A stretch of 64,000 nt of DNA from JACDHG01 sp963815295 (GTDB taxonomy: Bacteria; Actinomycetota; Actinomycetes; Propionibacteriales; Nocardioidaceae): positions 248,001 through 312,000 of the forward strand of contig CAWFFZ010000001.1 in assembly GCA_963815295.1 (NCBI GenBank). The letters are read 5' to 3'. How positions within the stretch are numbered: the first letter of the stretch is position 1; each line of letters starts with the position of its first letter. Below are positions 8,784-17,882 of the stretch, piece after piece. The position numbers and the translations under genes were made by a program. The notes under the pieces were generated by a model. The model did not search any database. It saw only the letters and a program-made list of their open reading frames with translations, and was not told the DNA's origin.

Positions 8784-9533
8784 TCAGTAGACCGCATTGC
8801 CGAGCAAACCGGCGACCACGCCGCCGATGATCGGGCCGACGACTGGGATCCAGGAGTATCCCCAATCGCTGTCGCCCTTGCCCTTGATCGGCAGCACGAG
8901 GTGTGCGATTCGTGGCCCGAGGTCACGGGCCGGGTTGATGGCATACCCCGTCGGCCCACCCAAGGACGTGCCGATGACCACAACAATGAACGGGACCACC
9001 AGGAAGCCGAGACTTGCTGGGCCGCCTGACGCTCCGGTGCCATCGATCATCCCCAAGATGGCGAACATGAGCACGAATGTGCCGATGATCTCGGTGACGA
9101 GGTTCCACGGCGTGTTGCGGATCGCAGGACCTGTCGAGAAGACCGCGAGCTTGGTCGGCGCATCTGCCGAGAGGTCGTCGAAGTGGTCTCGGTAGGACGC
9201 CCAACAGAGGACAGCGCCAGCGAATGCACCGGCGAACTCACCGATCAGGTAGGCGAGGGTGTTGCTGAAGTTGACGTCGACGCCAGGGACATACACGTCC
9301 GCCCCCGATGCCATGAAGCCAAACGTGACCGCGGGGTTCAGGTGTGCGCCCGTCTTGTAGGCGACCAAGATGCCGACCATGACGGCAAAGCCCCACCCGA
9401 TGTTAATCATCAGGAAGCCGCCGTTGAAGCCCTTGGTCTTGGCCAGGACCACGTTGGCCACGACGCCACAGCCAAGCAATGTCAATGCCGCGGTGCCGAT
9501 GAACTCGCTTAGTACGATCTCTCCGAAGTCCAC
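8784..9533 (-). CDS. glpF: glycerol uptake facilitator (aquaglyceroporin)
   Basis: A MIP-family channel of 249 residues with six transmembrane helices. The two half-helix signatures are both intact: HLNPAVTFG and YAINPARDLGPR, the second with the Asp that marks glycerol facilitators rather than strict water channels. I chose GTG 9533 (VDFGEIVLSEF) because a purine-rich ribosome site AGAGGG lies six bases before it and family proteins begin here. An ATG at 9548 is the alternative. It is first gene of the glpFK operon and lets glycerol diffuse in before GlpK traps it. Confidence 0.92.
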   Translation of the reverse strand: MDFGEIVLSEFIGTAALTLLGCGVVANVVLAKTKGFNGGFLMINIGWGFAVMVGILVAYKTGAHLNPAVTFGFMASGADVYVPGVDVNFSNTLAYLIGEFAGAFAGAVLCWASYRDHFDDLSADAPTKLAVFSTGPAIRNTPWNLVTEIIGTFVLMFAILGMIDGTGASGGPASLGFLVVPFIVVVIGTSLGGPTGYAINPARDLGPRIAHLVLPIKGKGDSDWGYSWIPVVGPIIGGVVAGLLGNAVY

Positions 9534-9587
9534 GAAGTGCCCTCTCATGACGAGCGCCGGGCTCTCCCCGGCGACTGCCCGGATGGT

Positions 9588-9604
9588 TAGTGTGTATGAC
9601 ACTA
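9588..9604. promoter_or_regulatory. inverted repeat between glpF and glpD
   Basis: TAGTGT, five bases GTATG, then ACACTA form a perfect dyad about 55 bases upstream of glpF and 80 bases upstream of glpD. The place is right for an operator controlling both divergent glycerol transcripts, for example by an IclR- or DeoR-type glycerol regulator. No regulator gene is present nearby, so this is inference from position and symmetry only. Confidence 0.4.
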
Positions 9605-9684
9605 GGGCTGCCGCGATGTGGCGGTCAACGGATCAAACCAGGCGTTGCGGCCAGCGGCACAACGCATCGTGGAGGGGTGAGTGG

Positions 9685-11403
9685 ATGCCGTCGCCAGTGC
9701 AGCTCGACGAGACCTATCGGGGCAAAGCCTGGCAGCGTCTCACGTCGACAAAGTTCGATGTGCTCATTGTCGGGGGCGGGGTCACCGGTGCCGGTGCGGC
9801 GCTCGACGCGGCAACCCGCGGCCTCTCCGTCGCGCTCGTCGAGGCCCGTGACTTCGCGTCCGGCACATCGTCGCGGTCATCGAAACTCTTCCACGGTGGG
9901 CTTCGCTACCTCGAGCAGTTCAACTTCGGCCTGGTGCGAGAGGCGCTCCGCGAGCGCGAGCTGATGCTGACCCGGATCGCACCCCATCTGGTGAAGCCGG
10001 TCTCGTTCCTCTACCCGTTGCGTCACCGCTTCTGGGAGCGGCCCTACGTCTCGGCAGGTATGACGCTCTACGACTCGATGGGCGGGGCCAAGTCGGTGCC
10101 GAGGCACCGCCACTTCACGCGCGGGGGCGCCATGCGCATGGTTCCGGCGCTGAAGCGCAGCGCCCTGACCGGGGCGCTGATGTACTACGACGCGCAAACC
10201 GATGACGCTCGCCACACCCTGACGGTGGCCCGCACCGCCGCCACCTACGGCGCGACCGTCCTCACCTCCGCCGAGGTTGTCGCCCTAGACCATGCGGGTG
10301 AGCGCATTGTCGGAGCACGCGTCCGCAACGTCGAGACCGGCGAGGAGGTCGGCGTCCGGGCATCCGTCGTGGTCAACTGCACCGGCGTCTGGACCGATGA
10401 CATCCAGACGCTCGCCGGCGGCCGCGGCCGCTTCCACGTCCGGGCTTCAAAGGGGGTCCACATCGTCGTGCCTCGCGATCGGATCAACTCCGAGACCGGC
10501 ATGATCCTGCGCACGGAGAAGTCCGTGCTGTTCGTGATTCCGTGGACGACGCACTGGATTATCGGCACCACCGACACCGACTGGACCTTGCACAAAGCAC
10601 ATCCGGCGGCGAGCAAAGCCGACATCGACTACATCCTCGAGCACGTCAACGAGGTGCTCGCAGTCCCGCTGACGCACGGTGACATCCAGGGCGTCTACGC
10701 CGGGCTTCGGCCGCTGCTGTCAGGCGAGAGCGAGTCGACGTCGTCGCTGTCACGCGAGCATGCCGTCGCGCGACCTCAACCAGGTTTGATCTCCATCGCC
10801 GGTGGCAAGTACACCACCTACCGGGTGATGGCCGCCGACGCGATCGATGCCGCCGCGCAGGACGTGGGAGGGGCGCAACCGCCCAGCGTCACCGAGCACA
10901 TCCCCCTGGTCGGCGCCGAGGGTTACCACGCCATGGTCAACCAGGTCGACCGGCTTGCCAGGCGGGCCGGGCTCCCCGTGTGGAGGATGCAGAGCCTGCT
11001 TGACCGCTACGGCTCGTTGACCGAGGAGCTGATGGCGATGGGTGAGGCAGACCCGACCCTGCTCGAGCCACTCGACGGGGCGGCCGAGTACCTGCGAGTC
11101 GAGATCGCGTACGCCGCTAGCCATGAGTTCGCGCTGCACCTCGACGACATCCTCGCCCGACGTACCCGTATCTCGATCGAGACGCCCGACCGTGGGACCG
11201 AGTCCGCCCAAGCCGTCGCGGACCTCGTCGGACCTTCCCTTGGCTGGGATGACGAGCGGATCAGCAACGAGGTCGAGTCGTATGCCGCCAGGGTCGAGGC
11301 CGAACGACGTTCGCAGGAGCAGCCGGACGACCAAGAAGCCGACGCCGCGCGGATCGCGGCACCGGATACCCGGGCCGTCGCAGTCGGCCGGGCACTCAAC
11401 TGA
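9685..11403 (+). CDS. glpD: aerobic glycerol-3-phosphate dehydrogenase
   Basis: A 572-residue FAD enzyme that oxidises glycerol 3-phosphate to dihydroxyacetone phosphate and feeds electrons to the quinone pool. The dinucleotide fold VLIVGGGVTGAGAAL lies near residue 24, followed by the family segments GTSSRSSKLFHGGLRYLE and the C-terminal GGKYTTYRVMA. The start ATG 9685 has a strong ribosome site GGAGGGG seven bases upstream. The last eight bases overlap the convergent trpS gene. With glpFK this completes entry of glycerol into glycolysis. Confidence 0.95.
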   Translation: MPSPVQLDETYRGKAWQRLTSTKFDVLIVGGGVTGAGAALDAATRGLSVALVEARDFASGTSSRSSKLFHGGLRYLEQFNFGLVREALRERELMLTRIAPHLVKPVSFLYPLRHRFWERPYVSAGMTLYDSMGGAKSVPRHRHFTRGGAMRMVPALKRSALTGALMYYDAQTDDARHTLTVARTAATYGATVLTSAEVVALDHAGERIVGARVRNVETGEEVGVRASVVVNCTGVWTDDIQTLAGGRGRFHVRASKGVHIVVPRDRINSETGMILRTEKSVLFVIPWTTHWIIGTTDTDWTLHKAHPAASKADIDYILEHVNEVLAVPLTHGDIQGVYAGLRPLLSGESESTSSLSREHAVARPQPGLISIAGGKYTTYRVMAADAIDAAAQDVGGAQPPSVTEHIPLVGAEGYHAMVNQVDRLARRAGLPVWRMQSLLDRYGSLTEELMAMGEADPTLLEPLDGAAEYLRVEIAYAASHEFALHLDDILARRTRISIETPDRGTESAQAVADLVGPSLGWDDERISNEVESYAARVEAERRSQEQPDDQEADAARIAAPDTRAVAVGRALN

Positions 11404-12385
11404 GGCCGATCGCCGTCCGGGCGCGGGCCAAGACACGATCGGCGCTGACCCGCGCGGTCTGGGCACCTGCGGCGAGATAGTCGCGCACGAGGTCGGGCTC
11501 GGCCTCGAGCTCGGCGTAGCGGCGCTGGATCGGCTCGAGAAGACCGACCACTTGCTCGGCGCACGCCCCCTTCAACGCGCCGTACGATCCGTGCGCCTGT
11601 GCCACCACCTCGATTGAGTCCCCGGAGATGACTGCGATGATGTCGAGCAGGTTGGACACTCCGGGTTTGGACTCCGGGTCGTATCGGACCTCTGTGTCGG
11701 AGTCGGTCACTGCCCGCCGGATCTTGCGGACGATGACGTCGGGGCTATCGAGCATCCGGATCACGCCAGCAGCCTCCGCTGGCGCCGACTTGCTCATCTT
11801 GGTGGTGGGGTCGGCGAGGTCGACTATCCGCGCAGCAGTCCCCGCCCGCTCCAGCGCGGGAACGACGAACGTGTCACCGTATTCGCGGTTGAACCGCTCG
11901 GCGAGGTCGCGGCACAGCTCGACATGCTGGTCCTGGTCGCCTCCAACGGGCACGCTCTCGGCGTCGTACAGCAAGATGTCGGCAGCCATCAAACACGGGT
12001 AGGTGAACAGGCTGGCGCGGGTCTTCGGCCGACCGCCCTTCTCTTTGAACTGGATCATCCGTCCTAGCTCACCGACGTACGCCGTCGACTCCAGCAGGTA
12101 GGCAAGCTCGACGTGGGCCGTCACGTGCGACTGGATAAACACCGTAGACACGTCAGGGTCGAGCCCGGCCGCGAAGAACAAGGTGGCAGTCTCACGCGTC
12201 AGTCGAAGCAACGTCGCCGGGTCATGCTGGGTGGTGAGTGCGTGCAGATCCGCGACGAAGTACGAGCCGGCAACCTCGTGTTGACCATCAACGAACCGCT
12301 TCAGGGCGCCCAGGTAGTTGCCGAGCGTCAGGGAGCCGCTCGGTGTGATGCCGGAGAGCACCCGGCGCGAATGGTTGGGGTCCAC
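11396..12385 (-). CDS. trpS: tryptophanyl-tRNA synthetase
   Basis: A class Ib aminoacyl-tRNA synthetase of 329 residues that charges tRNA-Trp. The HIGH-type motif is PSGSLTLGNYLGAL near residue 15, and the KMSKS motif is TKMSKSAP near residue 195. Other conserved parts are FVADLHALTT and GGDQDQHVEL. I set the start at GTG 12385 (VDPNHSRRVLSG) because the synthetase fold begins there; no clear ribosome site precedes it, and a longer open frame upstream encodes unrelated sequence antisense to nothing recognisable. The gene sits 11 bases after the lysyl-oxidase-like gene stop and may be co-transcribed with it. Confidence 0.94.
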   Translation of the reverse strand: MDPNHSRRVLSGITPSGSLTLGNYLGALKRFVDGQHEVAGSYFVADLHALTTQHDPATLLRLTRETATLFFAAGLDPDVSTVFIQSHVTAHVELAYLLESTAYVGELGRMIQFKEKGGRPKTRASLFTYPCLMAADILLYDAESVPVGGDQDQHVELCRDLAERFNREYGDTFVVPALERAGTAARIVDLADPTTKMSKSAPAEAAGVIRMLDSPDVIVRKIRRAVTDSDTEVRYDPESKPGVSNLLDIIAVISGDSIEVVAQAHGSYGALKGACAEQVVGLLEPIQRRYAELEAEPDLVRDYLAAGAQTARVSADRVLARARTAIGLS

Positions 12386-12396
12386 GAGTGCGGAGG

Positions 12397-13881
12397 CTAC
12401 TCGACGACTATGCCCTTCTGCGGGACCCGGACGCTGCGGTTGTCGGCCGAGCCCTTGAGCACGATCTTGCGATAGGCGATGTTGTTCTGGGTGTCCGACT
12501 CGTACATCACGCCGCGAGGATTGGCCTCGATCGCGATGTAGTAGATGCCGTTGGGCAAGTTGGAGACATTGAAAGACTGGCCCGGCAGGTACTGGTAGTA
12601 GGTGTCTCCGGAGCCCGCGTCCAACACCTCGCGGACTGAGATTGACGAGTAGTTCCCGCAAGCGCTGTGGAGGTCGGTGTTGAACGGCCTCCAGTTGGCA
12701 CCGGGGACGGTGTAGTCGGTCGCATCGGTGTTTGCCAGGCAGAACGCTTCCTTGCTGCTGCGGACGACGTGACTCTTGTCGGCCGCAAGCAGCCGGTAGC
12801 GCGCGAAGTCGCGGAAATGCCAGTGGGTGTGGCCGTCACGCGGATCCCATTCCATGCTGCCTGCGGGCGCATACCCCGTCGGTGTGCCGTCTGCTTCATA
12901 GAAGTATTGATAGGCGTCCATCACGTCCTCACCGGAGCGACGGAAGCCGTCGATCACGAGTGGCGACGGGCCGGCGTTCCAGACCGTGGCCGCGAAAGAC
13001 ACCCACTTGTGGCGATTCATCTCGATGGAGAAGGCGGGCAAGCTGCGCAAGTCAGGCTGGCTCTCAGGTCCGGGGACCACGGCTGCACCGCTCGGCCGTG
13101 CTGATGGGCGACGCGGCACGACACTCGTCTGTGTGCGGTGGCCATCGGCCTGTGGGGTCGTGGACTTGCAGCCCTGCGGGCCTCCGAGACAGTCGTCGGA
13201 GCCCTTCACTACGCGCACGCCAACGGTCGATGTGGCGTCGGCAAGTGAGATACCGAACGCGTCGCGGTAGGGCTGCGTGATCCTGACTCGTGCCGTATAG
13301 CGACCGAGAGGCAACTCGGCACGTGACCCATACGGACTAAGCGCCGAGACTCCCCAACCCGGGTCGACGCCGAACACGGCGCCTCGGGTGTAGGGGTGGA
13401 AGGGACAATCGAGCGGGTATGTCGACACGTCCGGCCCGTCAGGACGTACACGCCAGGACTCGAAGCCGGGGCAGAAGGGCTTGTCCTGCCGGTAGACCAC
13501 ATCGCCAGCCCGGTTTGTGATGCGCACGTGGAAGAACTCCGGCACCCTGCGGAAGTTGGTCATGGTGCCGTCCGGCAACGGCACGTCACCAGTCGGGGTC
13601 ACGACTTTGGCGACGATCGGTTGCCAGAACGACGAACGGTTCGCCCGGATGTCGATGGGTGCGTCTCCAGCCACGAGGTAGATGCCGAGGTCGAGATTGA
13701 CGCGCTGGTTAAATCGCTCGAGCGTGACTTGCTCAGCTGCGGCACGCAGTGATGCGATCGGCAACGGCGCGACGGCCTCGCTCGGTTGCGAGCCCTGGGC
13801 TGGATTCCAGGTGGCCAGCGACGTCACCGCCATGACCGCAGCGCCTGCACAGGCTATGACCGTTCGTTTCCGAGATTGCAT
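12397..13881 (-). CDS. secreted lysyl-oxidase-domain protein
   Basis: A 494-residue exported protein. An N-terminal signal peptide (MQSRKRT, then a hydrophobic core ending near AQG) is followed by a domain of unknown type. The C-terminal 200 residues resemble the copper amine oxidase-like lysyl oxidase domain: DGHTHWHFRDFARY holds the His cluster that would bind copper, and SKEAFCL, DLHSACG and GIYYIAIEANP match family spacing. Bacterial members are poorly characterised; a role in oxidising surface or matrix amines is only a guess. The start at 13881 has AGGGGG six bases upstream. It could form a short operon with trpS. Confidence 0.82.
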   Translation of the reverse strand: MQSRKRTVIACAGAAVMAVTSLATWNPAQGSQPSEAVAPLPIASLRAAAEQVTLERFNQRVNLDLGIYLVAGDAPIDIRANRSSFWQPIVAKVVTPTGDVPLPDGTMTNFRRVPEFFHVRITNRAGDVVYRQDKPFCPGFESWRVRPDGPDVSTYPLDCPFHPYTRGAVFGVDPGWGVSALSPYGSRAELPLGRYTARVRITQPYRDAFGISLADATSTVGVRVVKGSDDCLGGPQGCKSTTPQADGHRTQTSVVPRRPSARPSGAAVVPGPESQPDLRSLPAFSIEMNRHKWVSFAATVWNAGPSPLVIDGFRRSGEDVMDAYQYFYEADGTPTGYAPAGSMEWDPRDGHTHWHFRDFARYRLLAADKSHVVRSSKEAFCLANTDATDYTVPGANWRPFNTDLHSACGNYSSISVREVLDAGSGDTYYQYLPGQSFNVSNLPNGIYYIAIEANPRGVMYESDTQNNIAYRKIVLKGSADNRSVRVPQKGIVVE

Positions 13882-13999
13882 GCCGACCCCCCTGATGAAA
13901 TGTGGTGGTGACCGCTCGTGCGGTCGCATGGGTCATCAAACACCCCAAAGCAGGTCACCGGAAGGACCCGGGGATTCCGAGTTGGTCTCGATGACGCGG

Positions 14000-15040
14000 T
14001 CAGGGCGGCAGGGGCGGTTGCGGGTCTGACTCGTCCGCACCTTCCTTGTCGAATGTCACGTCGACCGTCTGAAATCCCTTGTGCCGCTGCCCCTGCGCAT
14101 AGCGGGTGTACACGATGCGGTCGGCGCGAGTGAGTTCGACGTTGTCGGTGAAGGGCGTCAGCAGGGCCCGCGGATAGAGCCGTCCGGCTCTCACGACGTT
14201 GATCTCGACGCCCAACACGACCGCAAGAGACCCGATGAAGATCCAGGCGATCATGCCCAGCACACCGGCGAACACACCGTTGATCTGACTGCTGGAGCCC
14301 TGGACGTACTCGCTCACGTACGCCGTGCCGACCAACTGGAGCAGCTGCCACACGATCGCCACGAACAGGGCGCCGGGGGCGGCATCTCTGATGCTGTGCT
14401 TGTGTGCCGTCGCGATCCGAAACAGGATCATGAAGATAAACGTGTTCACGAGGACGGTCACGGCCAACAGCAGGAAGCGGTACCAGGGCTCGAGCTCAGA
14501 CCCCAGTGCCACGAGGCTAGAAGCCAGAGTGAAGAAGATCGTCGTGACGATGATGGCCACGCCTGAGGTGGCGAGAAGCATCAGGCTTCGCACGCGCAGG
14601 AAGATCGGGTTCGGACGACGGTGGCGCGGGACAGCCCACGCAGTATTCATCGCATTCTGGGTCGCCTGGGCAACTCCTAGTGCGCCGTAGATCGAGGCGA
14701 CCACACCGATGAAGAGGGCGATACCGCTGCCGCGCAGCCCTTCCGGGGTACCGATCTCGTCACCGATGACCGGGAACCGACTGAGCGTCGAGTTGAGGAT
14801 GTCTTGCTGGAGTTCCTCATTGCCCTGCAGGACGAAACCGAGGACGGACGACGCCAGTAGCAGCATCGGGAACAGAGACCAGAACGCGTAGTAGGTGATC
14901 AGGGCAGCGAGATAGTTGCCCTGATCGTCGAAGAACTTGTAGACCACGCCGAGCGGGAACCCCGCCCACTTATGGGTGCGCTGAAAGCGATCTAGACGAT
15001 CGGAAAACGACAGCGACTTCTCGTCTTCAACGGGCGGCAT
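14000..15040 (-). CDS. YihY/BrkB family inner-membrane protein
   Basis: A 346-residue membrane protein with six predicted helices. The family hallmark region is present: FDDQGNYLAALITYYAFWSL near residue 40, GVAQATQNAMNTAW near 125, and the LVGTAYVSEYV and GVLGMIAWIFIGSLAVVLGVEIN helices. The C-terminal tail is soluble and Pro/Glu-rich. Family members were once annotated as ribonuclease BN by mistake; the true function is unknown, possibly transport. The gene stands alone between two monocistronic minus-strand genes. Confidence 0.88.
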   Translation of the reverse strand: MPPVEDEKSLSFSDRLDRFQRTHKWAGFPLGVVYKFFDDQGNYLAALITYYAFWSLFPMLLLASSVLGFVLQGNEELQQDILNSTLSRFPVIGDEIGTPEGLRGSGIALFIGVVASIYGALGVAQATQNAMNTAWAVPRHRRPNPIFLRVRSLMLLATSGVAIIVTTIFFTLASSLVALGSELEPWYRFLLLAVTVLVNTFIFMILFRIATAHKHSIRDAAPGALFVAIVWQLLQLVGTAYVSEYVQGSSSQINGVFAGVLGMIAWIFIGSLAVVLGVEINVVRAGRLYPRALLTPFTDNVELTRADRIVYTRYAQGQRHKGFQTVDVTFDKEGADESDPQPPLPP

Positions 15041-15110
15041 GATGGCGATAAGTCAAGCACGCCGGGGCGGTCAAGGCTGTCAACCTCGGCGGCCGAGAAT
15101 GCCCGCGGAC

Positions 15111-15518
15111 TCAGGAGCGCGCGGTTGCTCCCCATCCGTGCCAGGACTCAATCTCGACCCACGCACTGAACCGGGCATTCTTGCGGTTGCGGTAGGGCTT
15201 GCCGGTGTAGTGGATGGCCAGTCGGTCGATATCGGCCAAACCTTCGTCGGGGACTATCTCGATGACCTTGCCCTGGACGCTCACGTGCGTGTACCAGGCG
15301 CGCTCCTTGAGCATCGTGAGACTGACGCGTCCATCACGACGCAGGTGCTTCAGCCGGACCCTGCTCGCGTCCAGGTTGACGAGGATCTTGTCGTCCTCGA
15401 ACAGGTACCAGGTCGCGACGGTAACCGGGTGACCGTCCTTGCGCAGCGTCGCCATCACCGCGTGGTTGGGCCGGCGCAGCAGTGCCTTCACCTCGTCAGG
15501 CATCGGCAGCTTGGCCAT
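15111..15518 (-). CDS. PPOX-class flavin/F420-dependent protein
   Basis: A 135-residue single-domain split-barrel protein of the pyridoxamine 5'-phosphate oxidase superfamily. Typical segments are HAVMATLRKDGHPVTVATWY near residue 20, DGRVSLTML near 62 and the C-terminal IHYTGKPYRNRK. Actinobacterial members of this size often use coenzyme F420 or FMN to reduce small molecules; the cofactor cannot be decided here. It starts at ATG 15518 and diverges from the aminotransferase gene. Confidence 0.82.
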   Translation of the reverse strand: MAKLPMPDEVKALLRRPNHAVMATLRKDGHPVTVATWYLFEDDKILVNLDASRVRLKHLRRDGRVSLTMLKERAWYTHVSVQGKVIEIVPDEGLADIDRLAIHYTGKPYRNRKNARFSAWVEIESWHGWGATARS

Positions 15519-15620
15519 GGGTGCTCCTCACGTCGAGACAGGTTCCACTGTGCCACCGAGCGAAATTCGCCGAGGCCCTACGCTGCTCAGAGGCGAGGCG
15601 GGGGTGGAGAGGAAGTAGCC

Positions 15621-16982
15621 ATGGAGGTCAACCGCGACACTCTGGCAGGGCTCATTGCCGACGAGCAGGCGACGTACGCGCGGCTTCATCCGAAGAGCAA
15701 GGCGCTCCACGACGCCGCCAACCACCTCTTCGGCCAGGTGCCGATGACCTGGATGAACATGTGGACGGGTGGTTTCCCGCTGGCAATGTCCACCGCGCGG
15801 GGCAACAGAATCACCGACGTCGACGGCCTTGAGTACGTCGATTTTGCCCTTGGCGACACCGGCGCGATGTCCGGACACTCTCCCGACGCGACGGTGGCCG
15901 CTATCCAGCAGCGCGTCGCCGAGCTCGGGGGCATCACGACCATGCTGCCGACGGCCGACGCGGAGTGGGTGGGAGCGGAGCTGACGCGGAGGTTCGGGAT
16001 GGCGCGTTGGTCGTTCACGCTGTCTGCAACGGACGCGAACCGCTGGGCGATCCGGCTGGCGCGACTCATCACGGGACGACCCAAGATCCTCTGCTTCAGC
16101 TACTGCTATCACGGTTCGGTCGACGAGACGTTCGCAGTGCTGGGTCCAGACGGCTCCACCGTTGCCCGTGCCGGGAACGTCGGTCCGCCGGTTGGGGTGG
16201 ACCAGACGACGCGCGTGGTCGGCTGGAACGACTTGGCCGGGGTCGAACGTGCACTCCAGGAAGGCGACGTCGCCGCAATCCTCACCGAACCCGCCCTCAC
16301 CAACATCGGGATTGTGCTGCCCGAGCCGGGCTTCCACGAAGGTCTGCGGCGGTTGGCCTCGGAGTATGGGGCGCTGCTCATGATCGACGAGACGCACACA
16401 TTCTCAGCCGGTGCGGGCGGCGCAACCGCCGCCTGGGAGCTCGCGCCTGACATGTTCGTGATCGGCAAGTGCATCGGCGGCGGCATCCCCTCAGGGGCAT
16501 ACGGTCTCACCGCAGAACTGGCCGAGGAGGTCATGCGGCTCGACAGCACCGGCGACGCCGACATCATTGACGTAGGTGGGATCGGCGGCACCCTTGCCGG
16601 GAACGCACTTTCGCTCGCTGCCATGCGGGCGACGCTCTCCGAGGTCCTCACCGAGTCGGCCTTCAAGGGGATGATCGAGCTTGCGGACCGCTACACCGCA
16701 GGCGTGCAGTCGGTCATCGACGAGTTCGACCTGCCGTGGACGATCAGCCAGCTGGGCGCCCGTGCGGAGTACAGGTTCTGTCGGCCGGAGCCTCGAGATG
16801 GGGACGCTTCCGCGGCAGCCGAAGATCCGGAGCTCGACTCCTACCTGCATCTCGCGTTGTGCAATCGCGGCATCCTCCTGACGCCCTTCCACAACATGGC
16901 ACTCATGTGCCCTGACACGACAGCGGACGACGTCGACCGGCATACCGAGGTGTTCCGCGAGGTGGTCTCCCGTCTCGTCTGA
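15621..16982 (+). CDS. class III (GSA-type) aminotransferase
   Basis: A 453-residue PLP-dependent aminotransferase of fold type I, related to glutamate-1-semialdehyde aminomutase and omega-transaminases. Conserved elements are DVDGLEYVDFALGDTGAMSGH near residue 80, CYHGSVDE near 165, the PLP-binding LLMIDETHTFSAG near 255, and the Schiff-base lysine in FVIGKCIGGGIPSGAYG near 285. The natural substrate is not evident, and no haem genes are nearby, so this is probably not HemL. ATG 15621 is preceded by GAGAGGAAG. It appears to be a single-gene unit. Confidence 0.87.
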   Translation: MEVNRDTLAGLIADEQATYARLHPKSKALHDAANHLFGQVPMTWMNMWTGGFPLAMSTARGNRITDVDGLEYVDFALGDTGAMSGHSPDATVAAIQQRVAELGGITTMLPTADAEWVGAELTRRFGMARWSFTLSATDANRWAIRLARLITGRPKILCFSYCYHGSVDETFAVLGPDGSTVARAGNVGPPVGVDQTTRVVGWNDLAGVERALQEGDVAAILTEPALTNIGIVLPEPGFHEGLRRLASEYGALLMIDETHTFSAGAGGATAAWELAPDMFVIGKCIGGGIPSGAYGLTAELAEEVMRLDSTGDADIIDVGGIGGTLAGNALSLAAMRATLSEVLTESAFKGMIELADRYTAGVQSVIDEFDLPWTISQLGARAEYRFCRPEPRDGDASAAAEDPELDSYLHLALCNRGILLTPFHNMALMCPDTTADDVDRHTEVFREVVSRLV

Positions 16983-17001
16983 CGGGTCCCGAACACGCGG
17001 C

Positions 17002-17811
17002 TCAGGCCCCGCCGGCCGTCGGATTGAACTCCTCGACCAGATCGATCAGGTCTGCGACGGACTCCACGATTCGCGTCGCTCTGTAGGGGAACCGCTCGAC
17101 TTGGTGTTCGCGGGTCGAGCCGGTGAGGACCAGGACAGTCCGCAGTCCCGCTTCCAAACCCGAGACAACGTCGGTTTCCATTCGGTCGCCGATCATGACC
17201 GTCGTCTCTGAGTGCGCCTCGATCCGGTTCAGAGCGCTGCGCATCATCAGAGGGTTGGGCTTGCCGATGAAGTACGGGTCGACACCGGTGGCCTTGGTCA
17301 CGAGTGCCGCTACCGAGCCCGTGGCCGGGATGGAGCCATGGGTCGACGGACCGGTCGGGTCCGGGTTAGTGGCGATGAACCGGGCACCACTGTCGATCAG
17401 CCTGATCCCGGTCGTGATCGCCTCGAAAGACAGATTCCGGGTCTCTCCGAGGACGACATAGTCCGGGGACCGCTCAGTGAGCACGTAGCCGACCTCGTGG
17501 AGTGCGGTCGTGAGCCCAGCCTCGCCGATGGCGTATGCCGTGCCGCCTGGCCGCTGCAGGTCGAGGAACTGCGCGGTCGCCAGCGCGGAGGTCCAGATCG
17601 CCTCTTCGGGGACGTCGATCCCGGCTGCGAGGAGGCGGGCGCGCAGGTCACGTGGCGTAAAGATGGAGTTGTTGGTGAGGACGAGAAACCGTCGACCCGA
17701 GTTGCGCAACGCGTCGATGAACTCGGCTGCACCGGGAATCGGGCGCTCCTCGTGGACGAGGACACCATCCATGTCAGTGAGCCACGTGTCGATCGGCTTG
17801 AATTCCGTCAT
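17002..17811 (-). CDS. HAD-IIA family phosphatase (NagD-like)
   Basis: A 269-residue haloacid-dehalogenase phosphatase with the C2 cap of the NagD group. Motif I is LTDMDGVLV near residue 11, motif II FLVLTNNS near 43, the cap-domain Lys lies in FIGKPNPLMM, and motif IV is MIGDRMETDVVSG near 200. Such enzymes remove phosphate from nucleotides or sugar phosphates as housekeeping or damage control. The start ATG 17811 gives the standard family N-terminus. The longer open frame upstream runs into the decayed DUF222 gene and is not part of this protein. Confidence 0.9.
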   Translation of the reverse strand: MTEFKPIDTWLTDMDGVLVHEERPIPGAAEFIDALRNSGRRFLVLTNNSIFTPRDLRARLLAAGIDVPEEAIWTSALATAQFLDLQRPGGTAYAIGEAGLTTALHEVGYVLTERSPDYVVLGETRNLSFEAITTGIRLIDSGARFIATNPDPTGPSTHGSIPATGSVAALVTKATGVDPYFIGKPNPLMMRSALNRIEAHSETTVMIGDRMETDVVSGLEAGLRTVLVLTGSTREHQVERFPYRATRIVESVADLIDLVEEFNPTAGGA

Positions 17812-17882
17812 GCCCCCATCGTCGCAGTAGCGCTTGGGTGGGTTCGAACCCCGTCGTACGACCTGGTCGAGGAGGGTGGAGC

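Noticed and set aside
15621..16982. HemL (glutamate-1-semialdehyde aminomutase)
   Set aside because: It shares the fold and Lys motif but no haem genes are nearby and the N-terminal 60 residues are unlike HemL.
17835..17857. GGTTCGAACC, resembling a tRNA T-arm and so a possible attachment site
   Set aside because: The flanking bases do not form a T-stem of five pairs and no tRNA body is present on either strand.
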